This document shows, piece after piece, positions 8,399-18,543 of a DNA stretch of 64,000 bases. The stretch lies in the NCBI GenBank assembly GCA_963728845.1, contig CAVSLS010000052.1, positions 315,399 to 379,398 on the forward strand. Reading direction: 5' to 3'. This DNA is from Bog-473 sp963728845 (GTDB lineage Bacteria; Actinomycetota; Acidimicrobiia; Acidimicrobiales; RAAP-2). The notes under the pieces are model-generated. The model made no database searches and was not told where the DNA came from. It saw nothing but the letters and a program-made list of their open reading frames with translations. Position numbers and translations under genes: made by a program. How positions within the stretch are numbered: the first letter of the stretch is position 1; every line of letters starts with the position of its first letter.

Positions 8399-9699
8399 CC
8401 CAAACCATTCTGACGGACGAGCGCCCGCCGGCTCAGCACGCCACCCGAAAGCAACCCCCAGAGACCGGTTCGCGGCGAGGTCGCGGACGGATTCTCATCC
8501 TTGTACAGAATCTGTCGGTCCCGTTCGATCGGCGGGTGTGGCTCGAGTGCCTGTCGCTCATCGGCGCAGGGTTCAAGGTCGCCGTCGTGTGTCCAAAAGC
8601 CCCAGGCGACCCGTCGTACGCCCGGATCAACGGAGTCGAGGTGTTCAAGTACCGACCCTACGCTTCGAACGGATCGAGCGTGTCCTTCGTCATTGAGTAC
8701 CTTTACTCGTTTCTCGCAACCCTCACGCTGAGTCTCAGGGCAAGTTTGGGTGGTCGCTTCACCGCCGTCCAGAGCTGCAACCCACCCGACCTCTTCTGGC
8801 CCATCGGGCTTCTCTTTCAGCTGCTTTACGGGTCCTCATTTGTTTTCGACCATCACGACCTCTGTCCGGAGTTGTACCAATCGCGGTTTCCGAAGGGCAA
8901 TCCGCTCATTTACAGGCTGCTCCGATTCATGGAGCGATGCACCATGAACGCGGCAGACCATGTGATCTCCACCAATGACTCCTACCGAGAGACCGTCCTC
9001 GGACGCGACGGCGTCGACCCGGAGGGCGTGACCGTCGTACGCACCGGGCCTGATTTGAACCGACTCCGTCGCACTGCGGCGGATCCCAGTCTCCGAGGCT
9101 CGGCGACCCATCTCGCGGCGTACCTAGGGGTCATGGGCCCGCAGGATGGCGTGGAACTCGTCTTGGAGTTGGCGGAACACGTGGTGCATCGACTTGGCCG
9201 TCGCGATATCCGCTTTACCCTCATCGGATCGGGCGATTGCTTCGACGATCTCGTAGCGCTGAGCGACCGCCTCGATCTGTCGGACTTCGTGACCTTTACT
9301 GGGCGGATTCCAGACGCGGACGTGTGCGCCATCCTGTCTACGGCCGACGTGGGGATCTCACCGGATCCCAAGAACCCGTTGAACGATCTGTCCACCATGA
9401 ACAAGACCATGGAGTACATGACTTTCGCGCTCCCCGTCGTCGCCTTCGACCTCCGCGAGACCCGCATCTCGGCTGGCGACGCCGCGGTCTACGCAACCCC
9501 CAACGACGTGACCGAGCTGGCGCAGCTGCTGATTGACCTGGTCGATGATGAACCTCGGCGTCGTTCAATGGGCACGGCGGGACGTGCACGCATCGAACAG
9601 GAGCTGGCGTGGGACCATCAGGCTCCCCGCTATGTCGGCGTCTACGAGCGGCTCACCGCGGCTTCGCGACGTCGCGCTCCAGCGACGACCGGAGCCTGA
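8392..9699 (+). CDS. Glycosyltransferase family 4 (GT-B fold)
   Basis: A 435-residue retaining glycosyltransferase of the GT4 group. The N-terminal half contains LVQNLSVPFDRRVWLEC and VVCPKAPGDP, where FDRRVW is the usual acceptor-side signature of exopolysaccharide GT4 enzymes. The C-terminal donor domain has AYLGVMGPQDGV, FTLIGSGDCFDDL, FTGRIPDADV and the late segment MNKTMEYMTFALPVVAFDL with the conserved glutamate. It starts at GTG 8392 (or GTG 8395), overlapping the dehydrogenase, and is followed after three bases by asnB. It presumably adds one sugar to the polyprenyl-linked repeat unit on the cytoplasmic face. Confidence 0.9.
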   Translation: MVTQTILTDERPPAQHATRKQPPETGSRRGRGRILILVQNLSVPFDRRVWLECLSLIGAGFKVAVVCPKAPGDPSYARINGVEVFKYRPYASNGSSVSFVIEYLYSFLATLTLSLRASLGGRFTAVQSCNPPDLFWPIGLLFQLLYGSSFVFDHHDLCPELYQSRFPKGNPLIYRLLRFMERCTMNAADHVISTNDSYRETVLGRDGVDPEGVTVVRTGPDLNRLRRTAADPSLRGSATHLAAYLGVMGPQDGVELVLELAEHVVHRLGRRDIRFTLIGSGDCFDDLVALSDRLDLSDFVTFTGRIPDADVCAILSTADVGISPDPKNPLNDLSTMNKTMEYMTFALPVVAFDLRETRISAGDAAVYATPNDVTELAQLLIDLVDDEPRRRSMGTAGRARIEQELAWDHQAPRYVGVYERLTAASRRRAPATTGA

Positions 9700-9702
9700 C
9701 GT

Positions 9703-11605
9703 ATGTGCGGCATTGCCGGTAGCTATCAACAGGTCGACGGTGCCGTCGCCACCAAGGTCATGGGCCGGTGCCTCAATCACCGCGGTCCGGACGAGGAAGG
9801 TTTCTTCTCACATACTGACGACCGGGTCGATGTGCACTTCGCCCATCGCCGTCTTTCGATCATCGACCTTCAGCACGGCCAACAACCATTGGTGAAGCGA
9901 CCATTCGCGCTTTGCTACAACGGCGAGCTCTACAACTACCGGGAGATCAGGGCCGAGCTGGTCGCGGGCGGTGCCCGCTTCGCGACGACCTCTGACACAG
10001 AGGTTGTTCTCGAGGCGTGGCGACGCTGGGGGCCGCAATGCCTCCGACGGTTTCGAGGCATGTTCGCCTTCGCTCTGTTCGATCAGGAGACCGGTTCGCT
10101 CTTCCTCGCACGGGACCAGTTCGGGATCAAGCCCCTGCACTACATCGCTCGCAAGGACGGCGTCGTGTTTGCCTCCGAGCTCAAGGCCCTGGTGGGTGCG
10201 TTCGGCGCCGAACTGCGCATGCAACCCGAGGCGCTCGTCGCCTCCATGCTCTACTACTGGGTACCCGACCAGATGTGCTCAATACGCAGTGTAGAGAAGC
10301 TCCAGCCGGGCACCTGGGCCGAGTTTCGTCCAGATGGCTCCTCTCACATTGAGTGCTACTGGGACGTCGTCGAGGAGGCAGCTGCAGCCCGAGAGACCAG
10401 TTACGACCTCGGAGTCGTGATCAAAGACTCGGTGACTGCGCACCTCGTGGCGGACGTTCCGGTAGCGAGCTTTCTCTCCGGAGGCCTTGACTCGAGCATC
10501 GTGACCGTGTTGGCCAAGCGCTCGAATCCGGAGATCGAGGCGTACACCATCACATTCCGAGCGCAGGACCAGCGTCTCGAAGCCATGCCCGACGACGCCA
10601 TCTACGCGCGGAAGATCGCGCGACGCCATGGCATCACGCTGCACGAGATCGAGCTCAAGCCCGACGTAGTCGACCTTCTCCCAAGGATGGTCGACATCCT
10701 CGACGAGCCCACCGGTGATCCGGCAGCCATCAATACCCTCCTGATGTCGGAGGGAGCAAGGGCGGCTGGAGTCAAGGTTCTTCTGTCTGGGATGGGGGCG
10801 GATGAGCTCTTCGGGGGTTACCGGAAGCACACGGCCTGTGTTCTAGCCGGGCGATATCGTCAACTTCCGGGCTACGTCCATCGCTCGGCCAGCGGCGTGG
10901 TGGGTCGCCTACCCGTGACCGCGGCGGGTCGTGGCCTCCGCTATTCCCGCTGGGCCAAGCGGTTCGTCACGTTTGCCGACCTTCCCGAGGAGGCGGCGTT
11001 CCGCAGGAGCTACAGCCTGTACGATCCCACCGAGCTCGCGGCGCTTCTCAGCCCAGAGCTGCATCCGGACGTCGATGAGGTCGTCGCCCAACATCGTGAC
11101 GTCTACGAGGACAACCGCCTTGCGGACCCGGTCAACCGCATGTGCCTAGCGGACACACGACTGTTCCTTCCCGGCCTCAATCTTGCCTACACCGATAGAG
11201 CCAGCATGGCTGCCTCGACCGAGGTGCGTGTGCCATTCGTCGATCCCGTGGTCTTTCGGGCAGCGTTCTCGCTGACAGGCAAGGAGAAGGTCTCCGGGCG
11301 GAGCGGAAAGGTCGCACTGAAACATGCTGCGCAAGCCTGGCTCCCGGACGAAATCGTGCACCGACCCAAGGCATCCTTCTCCGCACCGCTCCGGTCGTGG
11401 GTGACACGGGACTTACCGCGACGTGATCAATGACTCGTTGCTCGGGGGCGACCTCGTCGAGACCGGCTTCCTCAACCGACCAGCCGTCGCCGCGCTCGTC
11501 CAGGACCACCGGTCGGGGCGAGAGGACCGCTCCAAGCAGATTTGGCAGCTGCTCACCTTCGAGTTCTGGTACCGCCAAACCCGTCGAGCCGGAGTGGGTC
11601 TGTGA
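9703..11605 (+). CDS. asnB: Asparagine synthase (glutamine-hydrolysing), frame broken near the C-terminus
   Basis: The N-terminal glutaminase domain begins MCGIAGS with the catalytic Cys2, and the synthetase domain has the PPi loop SFLSGGLDSS and LLSGMGADELFGGYRKH. The initial frame stops at 11433 (576 residues), just after PLRSWVTR. The missing C-terminus continues in the +1 frame from about 11408: TYRDVINDSLLGGDLVETGF, then KQIWQLLTFEFWYRQ, ending at 11605, as in full-length homologues of about 630 residues. One extra G in the run at 11408-11410 would explain the break. AsnB-like enzymes in polysaccharide loci are thought to amidate or aminate uronic acids or sugars, which fits the upstream dehydrogenase. 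Confidence 0.88.
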
Positions 11606-11636
11606 CCCAGGCTCTCGGAGAGGAGTAGGACGCCCA

Positions 11637-13901
11637 GTGAGGCAGGTCGCGCAGAATTACCACTCAGGGGAGCTCGCCGTCATAGACGCACCTGCTCCTT
11701 CGTGTGCCCCGGGCGGGGTGCTCGTACGATCGCTCTACTCCTTGATCTCCACGGGTACCGAGCTGATGAAGGTGGGCGAATCCAAATTGTCGCTGGTCGG
11801 CAAGGCACGAGCCCGGCCCGACCAGGTCAAGAAGGTCTTCGACGCCGTGCAGCAGCAAGGAGTACTCACTGCCTACAAGAAGGCGATGAGCCGTCTCGAC
11901 TCATACTCGCCCTTGGGCTACTCGCTGGCCGGCGTCGTCGAGGAGGTGGGCGCAGGGGCAGAGGAGTTCTCGGTCGGTCAGCTCGTGGCCTGCGCCGGCA
12001 ACGAGTTCGCGCTCCACGCCGAAATAAACTGGGTCCCGACCAATCTTTGCGTGGCGGTGCCTGACGGCGTGTCACCCCAGTTGGCCGCGTTCGCCACCGT
12101 CGGTTCGATCGCCTTGCAGGGCGTGCGTCAAGGTGGTGTCCAGATCGGGGATACGGCGTGCGTCATAGGCCTGGGTCTGGTCGGGCAGCTCGTCGTCCAG
12201 CTGCTCGTGGCCTCCGGCGTCCAAGTGGTCGGGCTCGATCTCGACCAAGACCGTTGCCGGCTGGCCGAGAAAACGGGCGCCCTGCTTTGCGCGGCACCGG
12301 ACGATGATGGCGTGGCCGCAATAGAGCAGGCGCTCTCCAAGGCCTCCGGGGGGCTCGGTGCCGACCAGGTGTTCTTGGTGGCGGGCGGCTCCTCCAACCA
12401 GCCCGTCGAACTGGCGGCACAACTCGCCCACGATAGAGCAACGGTCGTGGACATCGGCAAATGCAAGCTTGATCTGCCCTGGAATGACTATTACGAGAAG
12501 GAGCTCGACCTTCGATTTTCCCGCTCGTACGGGCCCGGCCGCTATGACCCCAGATACGAACTGGACGGTGTGGACTACCCGGTGGGCTACGTACGGTGGA
12601 CCGAACGCCGCAATCTGCACTGCTTTATCGGCGCCGTAGCAAGAAAAGAGGTCGACCCCGAACCACTCATTGCCGGGATCTTCCCGCTTCAGGACGCGGC
12701 GGAGGTGTACGAGCAACTCAGTACGGGCGTGTTGCGGGGGGTGGGTTTTCTCTTCGAGTACGACTCGCCGGTCGAGAGCCATCGTGACGGTGATATACCG
12801 GCGGATGGGCAGGCGGTGGCCATTCGGCCAGCACGACGGACACCCACTCGCCACATTCTGGCCAGGTCCGAGAGCGAGCGGAACGGCGCCCTGCGGATCG
12901 GGTTCGTTGGCGCCGGCAACTACGCCTCTTCCATGCTGCTCCCCCACCTCGTGAAGGAGGCCGGGGTCGACCTGGCACGGGTGTCAACCCGCCGCTCGCT
13001 GTCCGCCGTCAACGCGCAACGCAAATTCGGGTTTCGGGCTGCCAGCACGGATACGGATGCCCTTCTCCACGATCCATCGATCGACGCGGTTTTCATCGTC
13101 ACCCGCCACAGTGCCCATGCCGACTTGACCTGCCGGGCCCTCGAAGCCGGAAAAGCTGTGTTTGTCGAAAAGCCACTGGCCCTGAGCTTCGAGGAGCTGG
13201 ATCGCATACTCGCGACGGTAGACGCGACTGGGAACGACAGGATCATGGTCGGCTTCAACCGTCGCTTCGCGCCACTCCTCGTCGAGATGCGCAGACGGTT
13301 CGGTCGGTCACCCGAGCCGACAACTGCCCGGTACCTGGTCAATGCCGGACGGCTCGCGTCGGACAGCTGGTATCGGGACGCCGAACTCGAGGGCTCCCGT
13401 TTCGTGGGCGAAGGTGGCCATTTCGTCGACACCATGAGCTGGTGGATCGGCAGCGACCCGGTGGAGGTCACGACACTGCCGGCGGGCGGTGGCGATGAGA
13501 TGCAGACAAGCCTTCGCTACGGCGACGGATCATTGGCGACCATCACCTACCTGACGGAAGCACACCGTCGTTTTCCCAAGGAGACCTTCGAGGCCTCGAG
13601 CGGTGGCCGGACCGCTCGCCTCGACAACTTCAAACGGGCCACCGTCTGGTCCGGCACCCACGCCCGCGTCCGGCGCCATCTGGGTGCAACGGACAAGGGC
13701 CAGCGCGCCCAGATCACGGCCTTCCTCAAGTCGGTGCGAAGCGACGGTCCGATGCCCATCTCGCTGGAGTCCCTGACTACTACCACCCGTGCCACTCTCG
13801 CCGCTGCCGCGGGTGTCACCCGTCGATCCGCCTCGGGAGCTGTGAGGCTCGCGCATCACCCCAGGACGGATGAGTGGAACTCGGACGATGAGCCCAGTTG
13901 A
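11637..13901 (+). CDS. Bi-domain oxidoreductase: MDR-type dehydrogenase fused to Gfo/Idh/MocA
   Basis: A 754-residue fusion. Residues 1 to about 370 are a medium-chain (zinc-type) alcohol dehydrogenase fold: LISTGTELMKVG, SPLGYSLAGVVEEVG, and the cofactor loop VIGLGLVGQLVVQLL. From about residue 419 a Gfo/Idh/MocA domain begins with LRIGFVGAGNYASSMLLPHL and shows the family motif VFVEKPLALS, then MVGFNRRFAPL. The architecture is known from polysaccharide loci, next to heparinase-like genes as here. The GTG at 11637 follows GAGAGGAG; longer in-frame starts overlap asnB and lack homology. It probably modifies a nucleotide sugar or uronic acid by oxidation and reduction; the substrate is unknown. 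It overlaps the next gene by 14 bases. Confidence 0.9.
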   Translation: MRQVAQNYHSGELAVIDAPAPSCAPGGVLVRSLYSLISTGTELMKVGESKLSLVGKARARPDQVKKVFDAVQQQGVLTAYKKAMSRLDSYSPLGYSLAGVVEEVGAGAEEFSVGQLVACAGNEFALHAEINWVPTNLCVAVPDGVSPQLAAFATVGSIALQGVRQGGVQIGDTACVIGLGLVGQLVVQLLVASGVQVVGLDLDQDRCRLAEKTGALLCAAPDDDGVAAIEQALSKASGGLGADQVFLVAGGSSNQPVELAAQLAHDRATVVDIGKCKLDLPWNDYYEKELDLRFSRSYGPGRYDPRYELDGVDYPVGYVRWTERRNLHCFIGAVARKEVDPEPLIAGIFPLQDAAEVYEQLSTGVLRGVGFLFEYDSPVESHRDGDIPADGQAVAIRPARRTPTRHILARSESERNGALRIGFVGAGNYASSMLLPHLVKEAGVDLARVSTRRSLSAVNAQRKFGFRAASTDTDALLHDPSIDAVFIVTRHSAHADLTCRALEAGKAVFVEKPLALSFEELDRILATVDATGNDRIMVGFNRRFAPLLVEMRRRFGRSPEPTTARYLVNAGRLASDSWYRDAELEGSRFVGEGGHFVDTMSWWIGSDPVEVTTLPAGGGDEMQTSLRYGDGSLATITYLTEAHRRFPKETFEASSGGRTARLDNFKRATVWSGTHARVRRHLGATDKGQRAQITAFLKSVRSDGPMPISLESLTTTTRATLAAAAGVTRRSASGAVRLAHHPRTDEWNSDDEPS

Positions 13902-15939
13902 ACTCGAATGGCGCCTCCGGCGGCTTTCACAGATGTCTGCCTGCGAAGTGGGATGGCGGATCTCCGACCATCTGAGGCGCAGGCGCTGGGCAAGCCAGCA
14001 GATCACGCCCGAGGCTCCACCCCCGACCTGGGCTCTTCACGCCTCCGGACACGCCACGAAACCATGGGAGCCTGCACGGGATCCCGTCTTCCGGGCCTTC
14101 GCAGCGGAAGACACGCTCCAGGCCGTCCCCGACGAGGCGCGCCAGAGGGTGATAGCGGCAGGCGAGCAGCTGCTGGCGGGGCGGTGGGAGCTCCTCGGCT
14201 CCGTGCGCCGGGACATGGAGGACCCCGACTGGTTTCTCGATCCGGTGACCGGGAAGCGAGCCCCTCAGGTCGACTACTGCTTTAAGGTCAACCACCGCTC
14301 CGAGGACATCACTGGAAACGTCAAGCAGGTATGGGAGCTCTCGCGCATGCACCACCTCACGGTGCTTGCCGCCGCGTTCGCTCTGACTGGTGACGAGCGC
14401 TACGCAGAGCGTGCTGCCACTCATCTCCGTTCCTGGTGGGCGCAGAACCCATTTCTCTCGGGCGTGCACTGGACAAGCGGGATCGAGACCGGGCTACGGC
14501 TGATTGCTTGGGTCTGGGTGCGTCGTCTGCTCGACGGTTGGGCGGGAGTCACCGATCTCTTCGAGGGGAATGACATTGCGCTGGCCCAGATCTGGTGGCA
14601 CCAGCACTACCTTGCCTCGTTCCGCAGTCGAGGATCGTCCGCCAATAATCACGTTATCGCCGAAGCCGCCGGCCTCCTGGTGGCAGCATTCGCCTTTGAC
14701 TGGTTCGCCGAGAGCGCTCGCTGGAGCGAGAAGGCCACAGGCGTTCTTGAACAAGAGCTGGCCAGAAACACGTTTCCGAGCGGCGTGAACCGAGAGATGG
14801 CCTTTGAATATCACGGCTTCGTCACCGAATTGGCGGTGGTCGCCGGGGTGGAGGCCGATTGGGCAGGGCACCCCCTGTCGAGGGACACCTGGGGGTTGCT
14901 GTACCGAATGCTCAACGTGGTCGCGGCCACAGTGGACGTGAGCCTCCGCGGCCCTCGCCAGGGGGACGGAGACGACGGGAAGGTCCTTGTCCTCGATCCC
15001 CCGACCGCCCAGCGGTCGTCCGACCTGCTTGCCATCGGCGAGGGTCTGTTCGATGCGCCCGGGTGGTGGCCTCGTGTCGAGTCGACGGTGTCCAGCACCC
15101 TCCTAACATCGATGGCGGGCAGTCGCCGCACCGATGGGTACCCAGAACGACGTGAATGCCATTACGCGGATGCCGGCCTGACTCTGATGCGGAGCTCGCC
15201 ATCGGACGGCGAAGAGATCTGGTGCCGCTGTGATGCCGGGCCCCACGGGTTCCTCTCAATCGCCGCCCACGCCCACGCCGACGCGCTGGCCGTGGAGGTG
15301 CGCCACGACGGCACGGATGTGCTGGCGGATCCCGGGACGTACTGCTATCACGGCGAGCACCGCTGGCGCAGCTACTTTCGCTCGACCCTTGCTCACAACA
15401 CGATCGAAGTAGGTCTCCAGAACCAGTCAACGTCGGGTGGCCCCTTCCTTTGGACCCGTCAGGCTCGCAGCACCCTGTGCGAGCTGGAGACCGATGCAGA
15501 TGGGGAGGTCACGCACTGGTCCGCCGAGCATGACGGCTACGGGATCCTGACCCCGCCCGTCTTCCACCGCCGGTCGGTGAGGTTGGCGAGCCGGGATCGG
15601 CGGATCGAGATCGTCGACTGCCTCGAAACGAGGGGGAGGCATGCCTTCCGGGTGGCATTCCACTTTGGGCCCGACATCGAGGCCCGGTTGGTCGAAAACA
15701 CGATCGGGCTCACCTGGTCGAGCGGCGCGTCCACGCGAAGCGCCACCCTCTCCCTGCCCGACGGCCCCTCGTGGTCGCTCGCGAGAGGTCGGACCGACCC
15801 GGTCCTCGGCTGGTACTCCTCGCGTTTCGGCGAGAAGCAGCCGACCTGGGCGGTCATTGGCGAGGGCGCATGCAGCGGGACAGGAAGCGACACCTTGGCG
15901 ACCGTGCTCCAGTTCGATTCGGTTGGAGGGCCCGTCTGA
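13888..15939 (+). CDS. Heparinase II/III family protein (alginate-lyase-like)
   Basis: About 683 residues from ATG 13888; an ATG at 13870 is in frame, but homologues tend to start MSPxELxWRLRR as here. The N-terminal half is the helical toroid domain (WELSRMHHLTVLAAAFALTG, SWWAQNPFLSG, SSANNHVIAEAAGLLVAAF). The C-terminal beta-sandwich heparinase domain has AHAHADALAVEVRHDG, DPGTYCYHGEHRWRSYFRST and LAHNTIEVGLQNQS. Family members eliminate uronic-acid-containing glycans. Inside a biosynthetic operon it may trim, edit or release the polymer. No clear Sec signal peptide is visible at the N-terminus, so its site of action is uncertain. It overlaps the bi-domain oxidoreductase gene. Confidence 0.88.
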   Translation: MSPVELEWRLRRLSQMSACEVGWRISDHLRRRRWASQQITPEAPPPTWALHASGHATKPWEPARDPVFRAFAAEDTLQAVPDEARQRVIAAGEQLLAGRWELLGSVRRDMEDPDWFLDPVTGKRAPQVDYCFKVNHRSEDITGNVKQVWELSRMHHLTVLAAAFALTGDERYAERAATHLRSWWAQNPFLSGVHWTSGIETGLRLIAWVWVRRLLDGWAGVTDLFEGNDIALAQIWWHQHYLASFRSRGSSANNHVIAEAAGLLVAAFAFDWFAESARWSEKATGVLEQELARNTFPSGVNREMAFEYHGFVTELAVVAGVEADWAGHPLSRDTWGLLYRMLNVVAATVDVSLRGPRQGDGDDGKVLVLDPPTAQRSSDLLAIGEGLFDAPGWWPRVESTVSSTLLTSMAGSRRTDGYPERRECHYADAGLTLMRSSPSDGEEIWCRCDAGPHGFLSIAAHAHADALAVEVRHDGTDVLADPGTYCYHGEHRWRSYFRSTLAHNTIEVGLQNQSTSGGPFLWTRQARSTLCELETDADGEVTHWSAEHDGYGILTPPVFHRRSVRLASRDRRIEIVDCLETRGRHAFRVAFHFGPDIEARLVENTIGLTWSSGASTRSATLSLPDGPSWSLARGRTDPVLGWYSSRFGEKQPTWAVIGEGACSGTGSDTLATVLQFDSVGGPV

Positions 15940-16052
15940 TCCCGTGGTCGGCTAAGCCATTGAGGTATCTTTTCCGCTCTGGCCTGCTCTTAGAGGATGT
16001 GGCGCAGCTGCCCGAATTGGCAGGACCAGGCCTCGTCGGCCCCTCTTTTGGG

Positions 16053-16661
16053 GTGAGGCGGGACGCGGGATCCAACGCGTCTCATCGAGGGTACCGAAAA
16101 AGGGCGTGCCAGTCCGTTCCCCGTCCGGGCGTCTTGCTCGACCGGGACGGGACGATCATCGTCGATCACGGCTACGTCGGGTCCGTGGAAAGGGTCGAGA
16201 TCATCGACGGCGCCGCGGAGGCCATTGCCCGACTGAATCGGGCCGGAGTACCGGTGGCGGTCGTAACCAACCAGGCCGGAGTCGCCCGGGGACTCTACGA
16301 CATACACGATGTCGAAGAGGTGCACCGCTACATCGCCGGTTTGCTGACTCTGCACGGGGCCCACATCGACGCGTTCTTCTACTGCCCGTACCATCCAGAG
16401 GGGACAGTGGCGGAATTCGCCCACCCGAGCGTCGACCGAAAGCCCATGCCCGGCATGGCCAGAGCCGCAGCGGAGGCACTCAACCTCGACCTGACTTCTT
16501 CCTGGGTCGTCGGGGACCGTGCGGAGGACATCGGGCTGGCCGAGGCGGTGGGGGCGTCTGCCATCTATCTCGGCCCGGATGCCTCTGCTCACCCAGGTGT
16601 CCGGTCATTCCCGAACCTCTTCTTGGCCACGGACGTCATCCTCGATCGGATAGCGGTGTGA
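16053..16661 (+). CDS. gmhB: D-glycero-D-manno-heptose 1,7-bisphosphate phosphatase-like HAD enzyme
   Basis: A HAD phosphatase of about 202 residues. Motif I is VLLDRDGTIIVDHGYVG, followed by VTNQAGVARGLYDI and the late motif VVGDRAEDIGLAEAVGA, matching GmhB of the heptose pathway, which removes the C7 phosphate. The zinc loop is unusual: YCPYHPEG keeps Cys and His, but the second CxC pair before RKPMPGM is absent. The start is uncertain: GTG 16053 is in frame, while GTG 16106 would read VPVRSPSG directly into the domain if one G of the run at 16127-16129 were extra. It overlaps gmhA by four bases (GTGA). Confidence 0.82.
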   Translation: MRRDAGSNASHRGYRKRACQSVPRPGVLLDRDGTIIVDHGYVGSVERVEIIDGAAEAIARLNRAGVPVAVVTNQAGVARGLYDIHDVEEVHRYIAGLLTLHGAHIDAFFYCPYHPEGTVAEFAHPSVDRKPMPGMARAAAEALNLDLTSSWVVGDRAEDIGLAEAVGASAIYLGPDASAHPGVRSFPNLFLATDVILDRIAV

Positions 16662-17317
16662 CCACCACCTACGGCCCGACAGCACGGCCCCAGGCGGCGC
16701 CATTTCCAGCGGTGGCGTACCGCACTGCGGCCTCGTACACCGGTGCCTACCTCGACGAGCTCGCCCAAGCGGCGGCAACCATCGACCCGCTTGCGCTCGA
16801 CACCGCCGCGGAGATACTCCTGGACGCCTACACGCAGGGAAAGCTCGTGTTCTCGTGCGGCAACGGGGGCTCAGCCTCGGTGTCCAACCACCTGCAGTGC
16901 GACCACCTGAAAGGGGTGCGCAACGGTACGGACCTTCAGTCACGGGTCGTCAGCCTGAGCAGCAACGTCGAGCTGCTCACGGCGATCGCCAACGACCTGG
17001 GGTACCACGATTCTTTCGCCTACCAGCTCAGAGCCCAGTCCCGGCCGGGGGATGTTCTCATCGCCATCTCGTCGAGTGGCTCCTCTCCCAACATCCTTCA
17101 TGCACTGCAGTGGGCGTGTGACAACGGCTTGCGCACCATTGCCTTGACCGGATTCGGCGGCGGCGACGCCCGTTTTATGGCCGAGATTGCCGTCCACGTC
17201 GACTGCGCAAACTACGGAATCGTGGAGGACCTCCACCAGTCAATCATGCACGCCATGGCCCAGTACATCCGACAGACCCGTATGAACGCGGATGCCATCG
17301 CGTCGAACATCTTCTGA
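16658..17317 (+). CDS. gmhA: Sedoheptulose-7-phosphate isomerase (phosphoheptose isomerase)
   Basis: A 219-residue SIS-domain protein. VFSCGNGGSASVSNHLQCDH and LIAISSSGSSPNILHALQWA are the two sugar-phosphate binding stretches of GmhA, and EDLHQSIMHAMAQYI near the C-terminus carries the conserved catalytic histidine region. GmhA converts sedoheptulose 7-phosphate to D-glycero-D-manno-heptose 7-phosphate. GTG 16658 overlaps the gmhB stop, and the gene overlaps the next glycosyltransferase at 17317. A longer in-frame extension to 16106 only reads across gmhB in another frame and was discarded. With gmhB, hddC and hddA close by, the GDP-heptose branch is the likely pathway. Confidence 0.9.
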   Translation: MTTTYGPTARPQAAPFPAVAYRTAASYTGAYLDELAQAAATIDPLALDTAAEILLDAYTQGKLVFSCGNGGSASVSNHLQCDHLKGVRNGTDLQSRVVSLSSNVELLTAIANDLGYHDSFAYQLRAQSRPGDVLIAISSSGSSPNILHALQWACDNGLRTIALTGFGGGDARFMAEIAVHVDCANYGIVEDLHQSIMHAMAQYIRQTRMNADAIASNIF

Positions 17318-18543
17318 TGGCCACCCGCTCGGGAACAATGTGGGAACCCAGGACCGGATCGGTCTTGACTTCCAAACGCGCCGATGACCCCAATCGCTTG
17401 CGCGTTGCCATCAACCTCCTGACCGAGGATCCCCGTCACCCGTCAGGGGCTTACTGGTTTTGGACGCGAATGGTGCCCGAGATGGCGAGTCGGTTAGTAC
17501 CCGGCGAAGAGATCCATCTGATGCTCAGCCCGACAGCGCAGCGACTCCATGTCGACTACGGGGAAGCTGTTCACACGATCACATTTCCTTGGTCTAACGA
17601 GCATCGAGTCCTGCGAACAGCAAGTGAACACGTGTTCTCCCCTTTTCGCCTCCCACTCAGCCGGATCAATGTGCTGAACACCCTGATCGCACCTGTGCTG
17701 AACCCGTCGTGGTCTCTGGTGATTCACATGAAGACCATGCACGCGTTCACCACCCCAGCCGCGATCAGAACGGGTGCTCGGGTGTACCGGCGCTTGAACT
17801 ACCAGCGGTCGGCCACGCTCGCGAAGGCGATCATCATCAACTCCAACAGCCTACGACAGGAAATCGAGCAGCACCTGGACGTAGACGCGCGAAAGTTCAG
17901 ACTGATCCAAGAGGCGGTCGACCACCATGTCTTCAAGCCCGGGGAACCCGAGGCCGCTCGGGCGCATGTGGCCTCGTACGGAGTCTCACGACCATTCGTT
18001 CTGTTCGTGTCCTCCCTCTTCCCCTACAAGAATTGCGACACTCTGCTACGGGCCTGGAGACTGGTCCGTCACGAACTCGAGGAGCGCCAACTCGTCATCG
18101 TCGGTGCTGAGCGCGATGAACGATACGCGACCGAGTTACACGCATTGGTTGAAGAGCTTGGCATCACCGACGACGTCGTGTTCGTTGGCAGTGTCCCACT
18201 GGAAGAAACCGCGCATTTCTACCGGGCCGCCGACCTGCTGGTCTACCCGTCGCTCAACGAGACTTTCGGGCTGCCGATCCTCGAAGCCATGGCCTGCGCC
18301 TGTCCCGTCGTCACCTCCGACACCAGTGCGATGCCCGAGACTGCCGGGGGGGCGGCCCTGCTTGCCGACCCCCAGGATCCAGGATCGATCGCTCGCGCCA
18401 TTCTCGACGCAACCGGTAGCGCGGCGAATGCTCTTCGCACCAGGGGGCTCCGCAGGGCGCAGCAGTTCACCTGGGGTTCGACCGCCGCAGCGACTCTTGA
18501 CGTCTATCGCGAGGTCGCCGAGCAGAGACGCCAGCGGCCGTGA
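17317..18543 (+). CDS. Glycosyltransferase family 4 (GT-B fold)
   Basis: A 408-residue GT4 enzyme. The donor-binding half contains FVLFVSSLFPYKNCDTLLRA, LVIVGAERDERYATEL, VVFVGSVPLEETAHFYRAAD and LNETFGLPILEAMACACPVV with the conserved ExxxxxxxE glutamates. The acceptor half includes NQRSA-type basic loops (YRRLNYQRSATLAKAIIINS). It starts at ATG 17317, sharing a base with the gmhA stop, and overlaps the next gene by four bases. Position between heptose genes makes a heptosyltransferase role plausible, but GT4 sequence alone does not specify donor sugar. Confidence 0.9.
   Translation: MATRSGTMWEPRTGSVLTSKRADDPNRLRVAINLLTEDPRHPSGAYWFWTRMVPEMASRLVPGEEIHLMLSPTAQRLHVDYGEAVHTITFPWSNEHRVLRTASEHVFSPFRLPLSRINVLNTLIAPVLNPSWSLVIHMKTMHAFTTPAAIRTGARVYRRLNYQRSATLAKAIIINSNSLRQEIEQHLDVDARKFRLIQEAVDHHVFKPGEPEAARAHVASYGVSRPFVLFVSSLFPYKNCDTLLRAWRLVRHELEERQLVIVGAERDERYATELHALVEELGITDDVVFVGSVPLEETAHFYRAADLLVYPSLNETFGLPILEAMACACPVVTSDTSAMPETAGGAALLADPQDPGSIARAILDATGSAANALRTRGLRRAQQFTWGSTAAATLDVYREVAEQRRQRP

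Noticed and set aside
16106..17317. A long frame covering the gmhB region and gmhA as one protein
   Set aside because: Its first 180 codons read through gmhB in a wrong frame; only the gmhA part resembles a protein. GTG 16658 with a four-base overlap is the better start.
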